Of a DNA stretch of 64,000 nucleotides, positions 24,963 through 32,727 are shown one piece after another. Each line of letters begins with the position of its first letter. The first letter of the stretch is position 1. Location of the stretch: contig CAZIAK010000026.1 in the NCBI GenBank assembly GCA_964537035.1, forward strand, positions 8,022 to 72,021, given 5' to 3'. This DNA is from CAZIAK01 sp964537035 (GTDB taxonomy: Bacteria > Planctomycetota > B15-G4). Position numbers and translations under genes: made by a program. The notes under the pieces were generated by a model that worked only from the letters and a program-made list of their open reading frames with translations, did no database searches and was not told the DNA's origin.

Positions 24963-27860
24963 ATGGCCAGACAAGCAAAAGGTCGAGGTGGGCGTTCGAC
25001 GGCCAGGACGGCGAAGGGAAAGCGACGCGGGGGCAGGCCCGAACTCTCCGAGCATGCCCAGGATCGGCTGCGTGAGGTGGTCTCCCTTCTGCTATTGGGC
25101 CTGACTCTGTTCTTGGCCCTGGCCTGCTTCAGCGCAGGCACGGGCCAGAACCTCTGCGGCAGCACAGGTGAACGCGCGGCGCTGATGCTGCTGAACACCT
25201 TCGGCTACGCGGCCTGGCTACTGGTGCTCTGCTTTGCTTCCTGGGGTCTGGTGCTGTTCACGCGCATGGAGACCCAGTCGTTCTCCATGCGCGCTTCTGG
25301 CCTGGTGCTGTGCCTGGTCAGCCTGTCGGCCTTGTTGGCCCACTTCTTCGGTGAGGCCGGCACGTTCTTCGCTCCCGGTGGCTCGGTCGGCGAGTACATC
25401 AATGGCCTGTTGATTCTGACCGGCGGGTTAGGTGTTGTGGGCACCCGGGTGATCCTGATCATGCTCACCCTGGTGACCTTCGTGCTGGCCACCGACGTGG
25501 CCTACTTCGCCACGCTGATGTCGAGCGCGCGCTGGCTGGGGGAGAAGGGCAGCGCGATCAGGGAGGCCCGTCTCGAAGCCAAGGCCGAGGCCGAAGAGCT
25601 GGAAGAACAGCGGCAGAAGATGGCCGCCAAGGAGATCACCGCTCAGGCCCGCCTGGTGAAAGAAGAGGCAGGGCTGCTTCGGGCCCAGGCTGCCGCAGAC
25701 CGGGCGGCGGCCAAGGTCGCAGCCGCGGCGGCCACCGACAGCGCCATTGAAGCTGGCTTGGTCGGGGATGACGAGTTCGAGACCGCCGACGAGTTCGATC
25801 CCGCAGAGCTGACCGCTGTGGACGATGGAGCGGATGCAGACGCCGAAGCCAACGAGCAGCTCTCGGAGGACGAGGGCCTCTCAGCAGCCGTGCCCATCGT
25901 CCCGGCCACCGTCGAAGAGACGGAAGAAGGACTCGCCGAGGACGGGGCTGACTCTGACGCGTACGACGAAGAGTCCGATGACGACGAAGAACTCGAAGAC
26001 GAGGGCCCAGGCGAGGACCCAGGCGAGGACCTGGAAGATGAAGAGGACGNNNNNNNNNNNNNNNNNNNNNNNNNNNNNNNNNNNNNNNNNNNNNNNNNNN
26101 NNNNNNNNNNNNNNNNNNNNNNNNNNNNNNNNNNNNNNNNNNNNNNNNNCGAAGAGGGCGAAGAGGGCGAAGAGGGCGACGAGGAAGAGTACGAGTACGA
26201 GGACGACGAAGACGGCGAGTACGAGGCGGGGGAGGAGTACGAGGACGACTCTTCGATCACCGACCCGATCCTGGCCGCCGCCGCCCGGTCCAAGCCCCGA
26301 GTGCGGGAGATGGTCGATGCGTCGTCCCAGGGCAAGCTGGCGTTCAGCCCCGCGAACTCTGGGGTGAGTTCGTATGTCTTCCCACCCGAGTCGATCCTCG
26401 ATGACCAGCAGGCCGTCGATCAGATCGAGCTGGATGCCTTGCTGGCCGAGAAGACCTCGGTCCTTGAGCGCACCCTGCTGTCCTTCAAGATCGAGGCCCG
26501 GGTCGTCGAGATCCAGAAGGGCCCGGTGATCTCCATGTTCGAGATGGAGCTGGGGCCGGGCATCAAGCTGGGCAAGGTTCGCTCTCTCGAAGACGATCTG
26601 GCCATCGCCCTGCGCGCTCGCTCAGTGCGCATCGTGGCGCCTCTCCCAGGGCGTAACACCATCGGCATCGAAGTGCCCAACCCGCTCCGTGAGATGGTGC
26701 GGCTCAAGCCCTTGCTGCACTGCAAGGAGTTCGACGACAAGAAGATGGCCTTGCCGATCTTCCTTGGCCGGGACAGCGCTGGCCGCCCCGAAGTGTACGA
26801 CCTGGCGCGCATGCCGCACCTGCTCGTGGCCGGTGCCACGGGCTCAGGTAAGTCGGTCTGCCTCAACACGATCATCTGCTCGTTCTTGTACACCCGCACC
26901 CCGGAGCAAGTGCAGCTGGTGTTGATCGACCCGAAGATGGTCGAGATGAGCCAGTTCTCCGACGCGCCCCACCTGGCCTGCCCGGTGGTGACCGACATGA
27001 AGCGGGCGCCCGGCATTCTCGAGTGGGCCGTGAACAAGATGGAGGAGCGCTACAAGCTCCTGGTGCGGGCCGGCGTGCGCAACATCACCGCCTACAACAA
27101 GCTCTCAGAGGAGCGGCTGCGGTCCAAATTTGGCGAGGTCATCGACAGCGAGGACTTCCCCCGCAAGCTGCCTTACATCGTGATCATCGTCGACGAGCTG
27201 GCCGACCTGATGATGACCGCCGCGAAGGACGTGGAGACCTCGATCTCCCGGCTGGCTGCCAAGAGCCGGGCGGTGGGCATCCATATCATCCTGGCTACCC
27301 AGCGCCCGTCGACGAACGTGATCACCGGCCTGATCAAGGCCAACCTGCCCACTCGGGTGGCCTTCATGGTCTCCAGCAAGATCGACTCTCGGGTCATCCT
27401 CGACTCCAACGGGGCCGAGCAGCTGCTGGGCATGGGCGACATGCTCATGCTCTCCCCCACCAAGATGGGGCTGACCCGAGGCCAGTGCACCTTCATGAGC
27501 GACGAAGAGGTGATGCTGGTGATGGAGTCGGTGAAGACCGAGTCAGGCCCACAGTTCGAGCGAGAGCTGGTGCAGCGTCGACCTGAGGGCGAAGGCGATC
27601 CCACCGAGGTCGACGAGCTCTACGACGCGGCGGTGCGCTTCATCATCGACTCTCAGCGAGGCTCGGCGTCTTTGCTGCAGCGCAAGTTCGCCATCGGCTA
27701 CACCCGTGCCAGTCGGCTCATCGACCTCATGGCTGGCGAGGGAGTGCTCGGTGAGTTCAAGGGCAGCCAGGCTCGCGACGTCGAGATGACCCTCGACGAC
27801 TGGATCGCCATCAACCCCGAAGCACGGGGCGTGGACGACGAGGCTGGGGTTGCGGGGTAA
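24963..27860 (+). CDS. ftsK: DNA translocase FtsK/SpoIIIE (interrupted by a 100-N assembly gap)
   Basis: FtsK is the septum-located pump that moves chromosomal DNA during division. From the ATG at 24963 the frame runs through 100 N at 26050-26149, giving a nominal 965 residues. N-terminal membrane helices lie around 45-185 (ALMLLNTFGYAAWLLVLCFA and following), followed by a very acidic Glu/Asp-rich linker that contains the gap. The motor domain has Walker A GATGSGKSVCLN, Walker B IVIIVDELADLMM, LATQRPSTNVITGLIKAN and the C-terminal gamma winged-helix domain (SASLLQRKFAIGYTRASRLIDLMAGEGVLGE is seen in part), which reads polar DNA sequences. The reading frame agrees on both sides of the gap only if its true length is a multiple of three plus the same phase as 100 N. 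A translation start at 24843 is possible but less typical. Confidence 0.93.
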   Translation: MARQAKGRGGRSTARTAKGKRRGGRPELSEHAQDRLREVVSLLLLGLTLFLALACFSAGTGQNLCGSTGERAALMLLNTFGYAAWLLVLCFASWGLVLFTRMETQSFSMRASGLVLCLVSLSALLAHFFGEAGTFFAPGGSVGEYINGLLILTGGLGVVGTRVILIMLTLVTFVLATDVAYFATLMSSARWLGEKGSAIREARLEAKAEAEELEEQRQKMAAKEITAQARLVKEEAGLLRAQAAADRAAAKVAAAAATDSAIEAGLVGDDEFETADEFDPAELTAVDDGADADAEANEQLSEDEGLSAAVPIVPATVEETEEGLAEDGADSDAYDEESDDDEELEDEGPGEDPGEDLEDEEDXXXXXXXXXXXXXXXXXXXXXXXXXXXXXXXXXXEEGEEGEEGDEEEYEYEDDEDGEYEAGEEYEDDSSITDPILAAAARSKPRVREMVDASSQGKLAFSPANSGVSSYVFPPESILDDQQAVDQIELDALLAEKTSVLERTLLSFKIEARVVEIQKGPVISMFEMELGPGIKLGKVRSLEDDLAIALRARSVRIVAPLPGRNTIGIEVPNPLREMVRLKPLLHCKEFDDKKMALPIFLGRDSAGRPEVYDLARMPHLLVAGATGSGKSVCLNTIICSFLYTRTPEQVQLVLIDPKMVEMSQFSDAPHLACPVVTDMKRAPGILEWAVNKMEERYKLLVRAGVRNITAYNKLSEERLRSKFGEVIDSEDFPRKLPYIVIIVDELADLMMTAAKDVETSISRLAAKSRAVGIHIILATQRPSTNVITGLIKANLPTRVAFMVSSKIDSRVILDSNGAEQLLGMGDMLMLSPTKMGLTRGQCTFMSDEEVMLVMESVKTESGPQFERELVQRRPEGEGDPTEVDELYDAAVRFIIDSQRGSASLLQRKFAIGYTRASRLIDLMAGEGVLGEFKGSQARDVEMTLDDWIAINPEARGVDDEAGVAG
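26050..26149. other. Assembly gap (100 N) within ftsK acidic linker
   Basis: Exactly 100 unknown bases sit in a Glu/Asp-coding low-complexity part of ftsK, next to three exact copies of a 9-bp unit (GAAGAGGGC at 26151-26177). 100 N is the conventional placeholder for a gap of unknown size, so the true length of the linker is unknown. Confidence 0.97.
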
Positions 27861-27899
27861 CAGGCTGCGCTATAGATCGTGGTCTCTGTGAGCTGGTCC

Positions 27900-28002
27900 G
27901 GTCGTCCCTGTTTCTCGCCAAGGGGGGCCGTGGCGCTCAGACAACTCGGCTGCGCCTCGTGAACTCGCTCCAGACCCCCCCTGGCGAGAAACAGGGACGA
28001 CC
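27900..28002. repeat. Long inverted repeat after ftsK (21-bp perfect arms plus 6-bp extension)
   Basis: GGTCGTCCCTG... at 27900-27920 (21 bp) pairs exactly with 27982-28002. After one mismatch (27921/27981) a G6 run at 27922-27927 pairs with C6 at 27975-27980. The loop is 47 nt. It lies 39 bp after the ftsK stop, in the convergent gap before the OYE-like gene. It could act as a bidirectional terminator or be the relic of a small repeat element; there is no ORF inside. Confidence 0.7.
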
Positions 28003-28135
28003 TCGCCGGTGGAGAGGCAGGCGGCTATGCCGTGCAACCCCAACCGCACCCTCGCGACGAACTTGGTGAGAAAGGCTGGCTGCTAGAGCGCGGCGCGGTG
28101 CCTTGTTGGCAGCGTGAGTTCTGTGTCGCCAGGCT

Positions 28136-29332
28136 TCAGTCGAGGGTGGTGAGCATGGCCGCTTCGTAGGGCAACAAGGCTTCGCTGCGGGCGATCTTTT
28201 GCACCAGGTCGGGGTTGGCGATCAGTGGCCGCCCGATGGAGATCAGGTCCATGGCCCCTGCGCTCAGGGCGTTCGCGGCCTTGCTCGGTGAGTAGCTGCC
28301 ATTGCCGATCAGGGTGCCGTTCCAGTGCTGGCGCAAGAATTCTCCTGCCGTGCCGCCCAGGGTCTCGAAGCGGGTGCTGTCATCGAAGACGCCTGTCTGC
28401 ACCCAGGCCACGTGGCGTCGGGCCAGTTCTCCCAGCAGTTGCCGAAAGGTGAGCCCGTCGCTCTCGTGGGCTTCCATGTTCATGTAGGCCCCGGGGCTGA
28501 GCCGCAGGCCTGTGCGGTCGCCGCCGATGCGCTCGATCACCGCGTCGATCACCTCAAGAGGAAACCTCGCCCTGTCTGCTGCTGCGGCGCCGTAGTCGTC
28601 GCTGCGGCGATTGGTGTGGGCGTGCAAGAACTGGTCGAGCAGATAGCCATTGGCGCCATGGATCTCGACCCCATCAAAGCCCCCGCGCAGGGCGGCCTCT
28701 GCGGCGTCAGCGAAGGCAGCCACCAGCCCAGGGAGTTCGTCCCGCTCCAGCGCCCGGGGTCGTCCGTAGTGCAGGCCGTCCGTGCGGGGCACCCGCCCGC
28801 TCAGGGGCACAGCTGATGGAGCCACGGGCACGTCGCCGTTCAGGTAGCAGGGGTGGGACACCCGGCCCACGTGCCACAGCTGGGCGAAGATCAATCCGCC
28901 CCGTTCATGCACGGCTGCTGTCACCCGCCTCCAACCCTCGACCTGGGCCGCGGTGAAGAGCCCTGGGGTGTTGGGATAGCCCTGTCCGTCCGGGCGCACG
29001 ATGGTGGCTTCGCTGATGATCAGCCCCACGTCGGCCCGCCGCGCGTAGTAGCGAGCCATGGCCTCGGTGGGGACCAGGTCGTCGTCGGCGAAGCTGCGCG
29101 TCATGGGCGCCATGACCACCCGGTTGGCCAGGGTGAACGTGTCGTTCAGCCGGTAGGGCTGCAGCAACACATCAGCGGTGGAGCGATCATCAGGCGCGAT
29201 GCTGGAGGGTGCAGGCTGGGTGTCCAAGGCGTTTTCCTGAGGAGAACGAGAGAACCCTGCGGCGCGCGCAGGGCTCTCTGCTGGGTGTACGGGCACGATC
29301 AGTGATGACGACGGCCCGTCGATGACAGTCAT
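28136..29332 (-). CDS. Old-yellow-enzyme-family flavin oxidoreductase (NemA-like ene-reductase)
   Basis: This FMN enzyme family reduces activated C=C bonds of electrophiles such as quinones, N-ethylmaleimide and nitro-compounds using NAD(P)H. The TIM-barrel core begins LLQPYRLNDTFTLANRVVMAPMTRS; later landmarks are FAQLWHVGRVSH, GVEIHGANGYLLDQFLH (substrate-binding His-Asn pair), the Asn/Arg-rich NRRSDDYGA, and the phosphate-binding ISIGRPLIANPDL. The frame opens at an ATG (29332) giving 398 residues, but a TTG at 29227 with AGGA eight bases upstream would give 363 residues and fits the usual OYE N-terminus better. It is the third gene of the tetR-CMD-OYE operon and probably detoxifies the electrophile sensed by the regulator. 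Confidence 0.93.
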   Translation of the reverse strand: MTVIDGPSSSLIVPVHPAESPARAAGFSRSPQENALDTQPAPSSIAPDDRSTADVLLQPYRLNDTFTLANRVVMAPMTRSFADDDLVPTEAMARYYARRADVGLIISEATIVRPDGQGYPNTPGLFTAAQVEGWRRVTAAVHERGGLIFAQLWHVGRVSHPCYLNGDVPVAPSAVPLSGRVPRTDGLHYGRPRALERDELPGLVAAFADAAEAALRGGFDGVEIHGANGYLLDQFLHAHTNRRSDDYGAAAADRARFPLEVIDAVIERIGGDRTGLRLSPGAYMNMEAHESDGLTFRQLLGELARRHVAWVQTGVFDDSTRFETLGGTAGEFLRQHWNGTLIGNGSYSPSKAANALSAGAMDLISIGRPLIANPDLVQKIARSEALLPYEAAMLTTLD

Positions 29333-29399
29333 GTCAGGCTCGGGCGGTATTGATGCGCTGTTCCGGGCAGGCTGACGCTGGTCTTTGGCGGGCGTGTCC

Positions 29400-29975
29400 T
29401 CAGCGACCCGACGGGCTCCAGGCCGCGCCGGAGAACGCCTTGTCGAGGGCCGGATGGGTCAGGTGGTCCGCCGCGTTGCTGAGGGTCTTCACCGTGATGC
29501 CCAGGAGCACGTCGAGGGCCTGGGCCCGGGTGTAGCCCGCTGCGAAGAAGGCACCGAGCTCTGCCTCGCTGACCCTGCCTCCTGTGCTGGCGGCCACCCG
29601 GGTGAAGTCAGCCAGGGCGGCCAGCTTGGGATCGGCGGGGGCCCTCTCTGCGCGCAGAGCCTCGACCAGGTCGCCGTCGACCCTGTGCTTGACCGCCAAG
29701 GTCGAGTGGGCGGCCACGCAGTAGCGGCAGTCGTTCACGATGGAGGTGACGATCTCCACCACCAGCTGCTCAGCCGTGTCGAGGGCGGTCTGCTTGGCGA
29801 AGTGCTGTGACAACCACAGGTACCCGGTCACCGTGGCGGGCGACTCGGCCATGGCGGCCATCAGGTTCGGAATGAACCCGGACGAACTCTGGAGGGCTTT
29901 CAAAGAGGCTTGCGAGCCCTCGGGGGCCGAGGAGACATCGTGGGCGGTGAAGCTGTTCTGGGTCGCGGTGGTCAT
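29400..29975 (-). CDS. Carboxymuconolactone decarboxylase / AhpD-like protein
   Basis: The protein has 191 residues from the ATG at 29975, preceded by AGAAAG. It has the CMD/AhpD fold signature with the redox CxxC pair and His (CRYCVAAHS at about residues 84-92), preceded by the conserved helix LVVEIVTSIVND. Family members reduce peroxides or act on lactones, often with alkylhydroperoxide systems. It is the middle gene of the tetR-CMD-OYE operon: 53 bp after tetR and 67 bp before the OYE frame, consistent with joint electrophile/oxidant defence. Confidence 0.88.
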   Translation of the reverse strand: MTTATQNSFTAHDVSSAPEGSQASLKALQSSSGFIPNLMAAMAESPATVTGYLWLSQHFAKQTALDTAEQLVVEIVTSIVNDCRYCVAAHSTLAVKHRVDGDLVEALRAERAPADPKLAALADFTRVAASTGGRVSEAELGAFFAAGYTRAQALDVLLGITVKTLSNAADHLTHPALDKAFSGAAWSPSGR

Positions 29976-30028
29976 GGCGGTCTTTCTGGAACGATAAGTC
30001 CAAAATAGGGGAAAAAAACGTAGGGAGT

Positions 30029-30607
30029 TCAGTCGAGAGTGCTCAGGGCCTCGCGTATCAGTTCGCGCAGGATGCGCCGGTCGGCTTGCACTCCCGCGCG
30101 CACGTTCAAGCCGTGCATGACCGAGGTGAAGAAGCGCGAGAGGGAGCGCAGGTTGCGAGAAGACTCGATCTGCCCGGCATCACGGGCCCGAACAAACAAG
30201 GCGTGAAACGCGTCGTCCACGGTCTTCATGCACTGCACCAGGCCCTCTCCCGCCTGCCCCCGGTCTTTGCAGGGGGACGTGGCCGCCTTGATCACCAGGC
30301 AGGTGTGCCCTTCGGGGGCGCAGAGCTGATCGACCATGCCGTACAGGAAGCTCTGCAGGATCTCTCGCGGGTCGCCCGGCGCGCGCAAGGGCGCCAGGAA
30401 GCGCTCGTGCATCATCTCGTTGTAGCGGGCCATGGCCTCGACGAAGAGCTCGTCCTTGCTGCCAAAGGTATCGTAGAGGCTGGCCCGGCTGATGCCCATG
30501 TGCTCGACGAGCACGGCCAGGGAGGTCGACTCGAAGCCGTGGTCCCAGAAGGCTGTCATGGCCTTCTCGAGCACGGTGTCGCGATCGAATTCTCTGGGTC
30601 GTGCCAT
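30029..30607 (-). CDS. TetR-family transcriptional regulator (NemR/AcuR-like)
   Basis: The protein has 192 residues from the ATG at 30607, chosen because MARPREFDRDTVLEKAM is the usual TetR start; an open upstream frame adds 52 unrelated residues. The helix-turn-helix (GFESTSLAVLVEHMGISRASLYDTFGSKDELF) is typical, with the YxxFxSKxEL end. The ligand domain contains cysteines (QLCAPEGHTCLV, SPCKDRG, LVQCMK), the latter two near an RG-rich loop, suitable for sensing electrophiles by thiol modification. It probably represses its own operon by binding the palindrome at 30669-30684. The inducing compound is unknown. Confidence 0.9.
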   Translation of the reverse strand: MARPREFDRDTVLEKAMTAFWDHGFESTSLAVLVEHMGISRASLYDTFGSKDELFVEAMARYNEMMHERFLAPLRAPGDPREILQSFLYGMVDQLCAPEGHTCLVIKAATSPCKDRGQAGEGLVQCMKTVDDAFHALFVRARDAGQIESSRNLRSLSRFFTSVMHGLNVRAGVQADRRILRELIREALSTLD

Positions 30608-30664
30608 GGGGGCGGGTGCCGCGTGGGTGGCGTGAGAGGTCTCTGTCTGTGGAGATAGTAGCTT

Positions 30665-30684
30665 ATTGTAGACCGATCGATCTA
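30665..30684 (-). promoter_or_regulatory. Autoregulatory promoter and palindromic TetR operator
   Basis: On the minus strand the palindrome TAGATCGATCGGTCTA (complement of 30669-30684; one mismatched pair) runs into TACAAT (complement of 30665-30670), an excellent -10 box. A -35-like GCTTGT lies 16 bp further upstream. The operator would cover the spacer and the edge of the -10 box, so bound TetR protein would block transcription of tetR-CMD-OYE. The half-site GGTCTA resembles operators I remember for NemR-type regulators of OYE genes, which suits the cargo. Confidence 0.65.
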
Positions 30685-31062
30685 GAACAAGCTTCGGCGT
30701 TTGGCCAGCCTGGCTTGAGCGCTCCAGGAGCCTGCGGGAAGAATGCCACACAGGGTGTTTCATTGGCCTGATTTGGGCCTGCGCTTTGACCCTGCTCCGG
30801 GGCGGGTCTGGGGCGGGGCTGTGAGGCTCGAGCAGGGGTTCGACGAGAGGCTCGACGAGGGGTTCCTTCAGGGGCTCGGGCCATGGACGCGCTGGACACG
30901 ACAGCCCAGATCTCCAGGCCAGGCTCGACCCCCTCTTGCCACGGGATCAGTGCGTGACAAAAGGGGGTCCGATCGCAATGCTGGACAGATTCCGCCGCCG
31001 GTGACGATTGGTTGTTTGCCGGGAGGACCGCTGCCACCGCTTTTGACGGTCACGCCGCCTTT
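30685..31062. other. Gene-free leader between tetR and the pfa-ole operon
   Basis: About 380 bp separate the divergent tetR promoter from pfaD. The stretch is GC-rich with several CTCGAGC-, GAGGCTCGA- and GACGAG-type repeats around 30820-30870. It should hold the pfa-ole promoter, but I could not see a convincing -35/-10 pair or a riboswitch. The open frames inside have no start signal and look random. Confidence 0.5.
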
Positions 31063-32727
31063 ATGAGCCACTCCGCAACGTCGTCCTCGCCGCTTCCTGC
31101 GACCCTCTCAGCGTCTCCAGGATCCTGGCTTGGCGATGAACTGACTCCGCTGTCAGATGCTGGCCCCTTGCTGGCCCACGTGGCCCGTTCTGCCTGGATC
31201 GTCGAGGCTCCTGAGGGGCTGGCCCTGGCCACGGGGGGCCAGGCGGTTTTCGGCCCTGAGCAGGACAGCCGCAGCTCAGAGGGCCTGTCCATCAAGGGCT
31301 ATATCCCGGCCTCTCGCCCCGAAAACCTCGGGGATCGCTCGTTCTGCAAAGACCACGGTCTGTCCCTGCCCTATGTGGCGGGAGCCATGGCCAACGGCAT
31401 CGCCTCGGTCGAGCTGGTCCAGGCCATGGGCCGGGCGGGCATGCTGGGGGTCTTCGGTGCAGCGGGCCTGTCCCTCACCGTGGTCGAGCAGGCCATCGAC
31501 CGCCTGGGCACCCGCCTCGCCGGTCGGCCCTGGGCCACGAACCTGATTCACAGCCCCTACGAGCCCGCGCACGAAGAGGCAGTGGTCGACCTCTATTTGC
31601 GGCGGGGCGTCTCAACCGTTTCGGCCTCGGCCTTCCTGGGGCTGACCCTTCCCCTGGTGCGCTTTCGCCTGGCCGGCATCGGCCTGGACAGCGCTGGCCA
31701 TATCCACACTCCCCACATGGTCATCGGCAAGGTCTCCCGGGCCGAGGTGGCGGAGCATTTCCTTTCGCCTGCGCCGGCCGAGCTGGTAGGCGAGCTGGTG
31801 CGCCGTGGTGAGCTGACCGAGGCTCAGGCCGAGCTGGCCCGGCACGTCCCCGTGGCTCAAGACCTGGTGGTCGAGGCCGATTCCGGGGGACACACCGACA
31901 ACCGTCCCGCCCTGACCCTTTTTCCGGGGATGGCGGCTCTTTCCCGGGCCAAGCAAGAGCAGTTCGGCTACGCCCGCGCCCTGCGTGTGGGCCTGGCCGG
32001 GGGTATCTCCACGCCCCAGGCTGCCGCCGGGGCCTTTGCCATGGGCGCAGCCTTCGTGCTCACCGGGTCGGTGAACCAATCGACCCTCGAGGCCGGGACA
32101 TCCGACGCCGTACGCAAGATGTTGGCAGACGCGGGTCAAGCTGACGTGAAGATGGCACCCGCTGCCGACATGTTCGAGATGGGCGTGGACCTGCAGGTGC
32201 TCTCCCGGGGCACGCTCTTTCCCATGCGCGCCCGTCGACTGCGCGACCTGTACGAGGGCCACGGCAGCCTCGACGAGATCCCGGCTGCCGATCGCAAGAG
32301 ACTCGAAGGCACCATCCTCGGCTGTTCGATTGACGAGGCCTGGGCTGGCACGGCGAGCTTCTGGGCTGAGCGCGACCCGGCCCAGCTGGCCCGCGCCGAG
32401 GGCGATCCGAAGCACAAGATGGCGTTGCTCTTCCGCTGGTATCTTGGCAGCTCGTCAAGGTGGGCCAACGCGGGCGATCCGAGCCGCACCGTCGACTACC
32501 AGGTGTGGTGCGGCCCAGCCATGGGGGCCTTCAACGAGTGGGTCCGTGGTTCGTTCCTTGATTCGTGGGAGAACCGGCGCGCCATGCCCATCGCACACAA
32601 CATTCTCTGGGGTGCCAGCGCGTTGATGCGCCTCTCCGCACTTCGCAGCCAGGGTGTCCCCGTGCCGGTCGACTGCCTCGACCTGACACCCCGCGAGCCC
32701 GCCGTTCTCGAGGAGCTCCTGTCTTGA
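31063..32727 (+). CDS. pfaD: PfaD-type trans-acting enoyl reductase of a polyunsaturated lipid synthase
   Basis: The protein has 554 residues from the ATG at 31063. It is an FMN-dependent TIM-barrel enoyl reductase (2-nitropropane-dioxygenase-like) that acts in trans on chains carried by PfaA. Recognisable PfaD segments are VAGAMANGIASVELVQAMG near the start, NLIHSPYEPAHEE, VVEADSGGHTDNRPAL, VGLAGGISTPQAAAGAFAMGAAFVLTGSVNQ and DMFEMGVDLQVLSRGTLFPMRARRL, then the family-specific C-terminus FRWYLGSSSRWAN. It leads a row of seven genes; its TGA overlaps the TTG of the next gene by 4 bp. In myxobacterial pfa sets the enoyl-reductase gene is likewise first (pfa1-pfa2-pfa3). There is no strong ribosome-binding site in front of ATG 31063, so the true start may differ slightly. 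Confidence 0.94.
   Translation: MSHSATSSSPLPATLSASPGSWLGDELTPLSDAGPLLAHVARSAWIVEAPEGLALATGGQAVFGPEQDSRSSEGLSIKGYIPASRPENLGDRSFCKDHGLSLPYVAGAMANGIASVELVQAMGRAGMLGVFGAAGLSLTVVEQAIDRLGTRLAGRPWATNLIHSPYEPAHEEAVVDLYLRRGVSTVSASAFLGLTLPLVRFRLAGIGLDSAGHIHTPHMVIGKVSRAEVAEHFLSPAPAELVGELVRRGELTEAQAELARHVPVAQDLVVEADSGGHTDNRPALTLFPGMAALSRAKQEQFGYARALRVGLAGGISTPQAAAGAFAMGAAFVLTGSVNQSTLEAGTSDAVRKMLADAGQADVKMAPAADMFEMGVDLQVLSRGTLFPMRARRLRDLYEGHGSLDEIPAADRKRLEGTILGCSIDEAWAGTASFWAERDPAQLARAEGDPKHKMALLFRWYLGSSSRWANAGDPSRTVDYQVWCGPAMGAFNEWVRGSFLDSWENRRAMPIAHNILWGASALMRLSALRSQGVPVPVDCLDLTPREPAVLEELLS

Noticed and set aside
26151..26177. Three 9-bp repeats (GAAGAGGGC) as a possible regulatory or mobile repeat
   Set aside because: They are in frame within the acidic ftsK linker and encode Glu-Glu-Gly.
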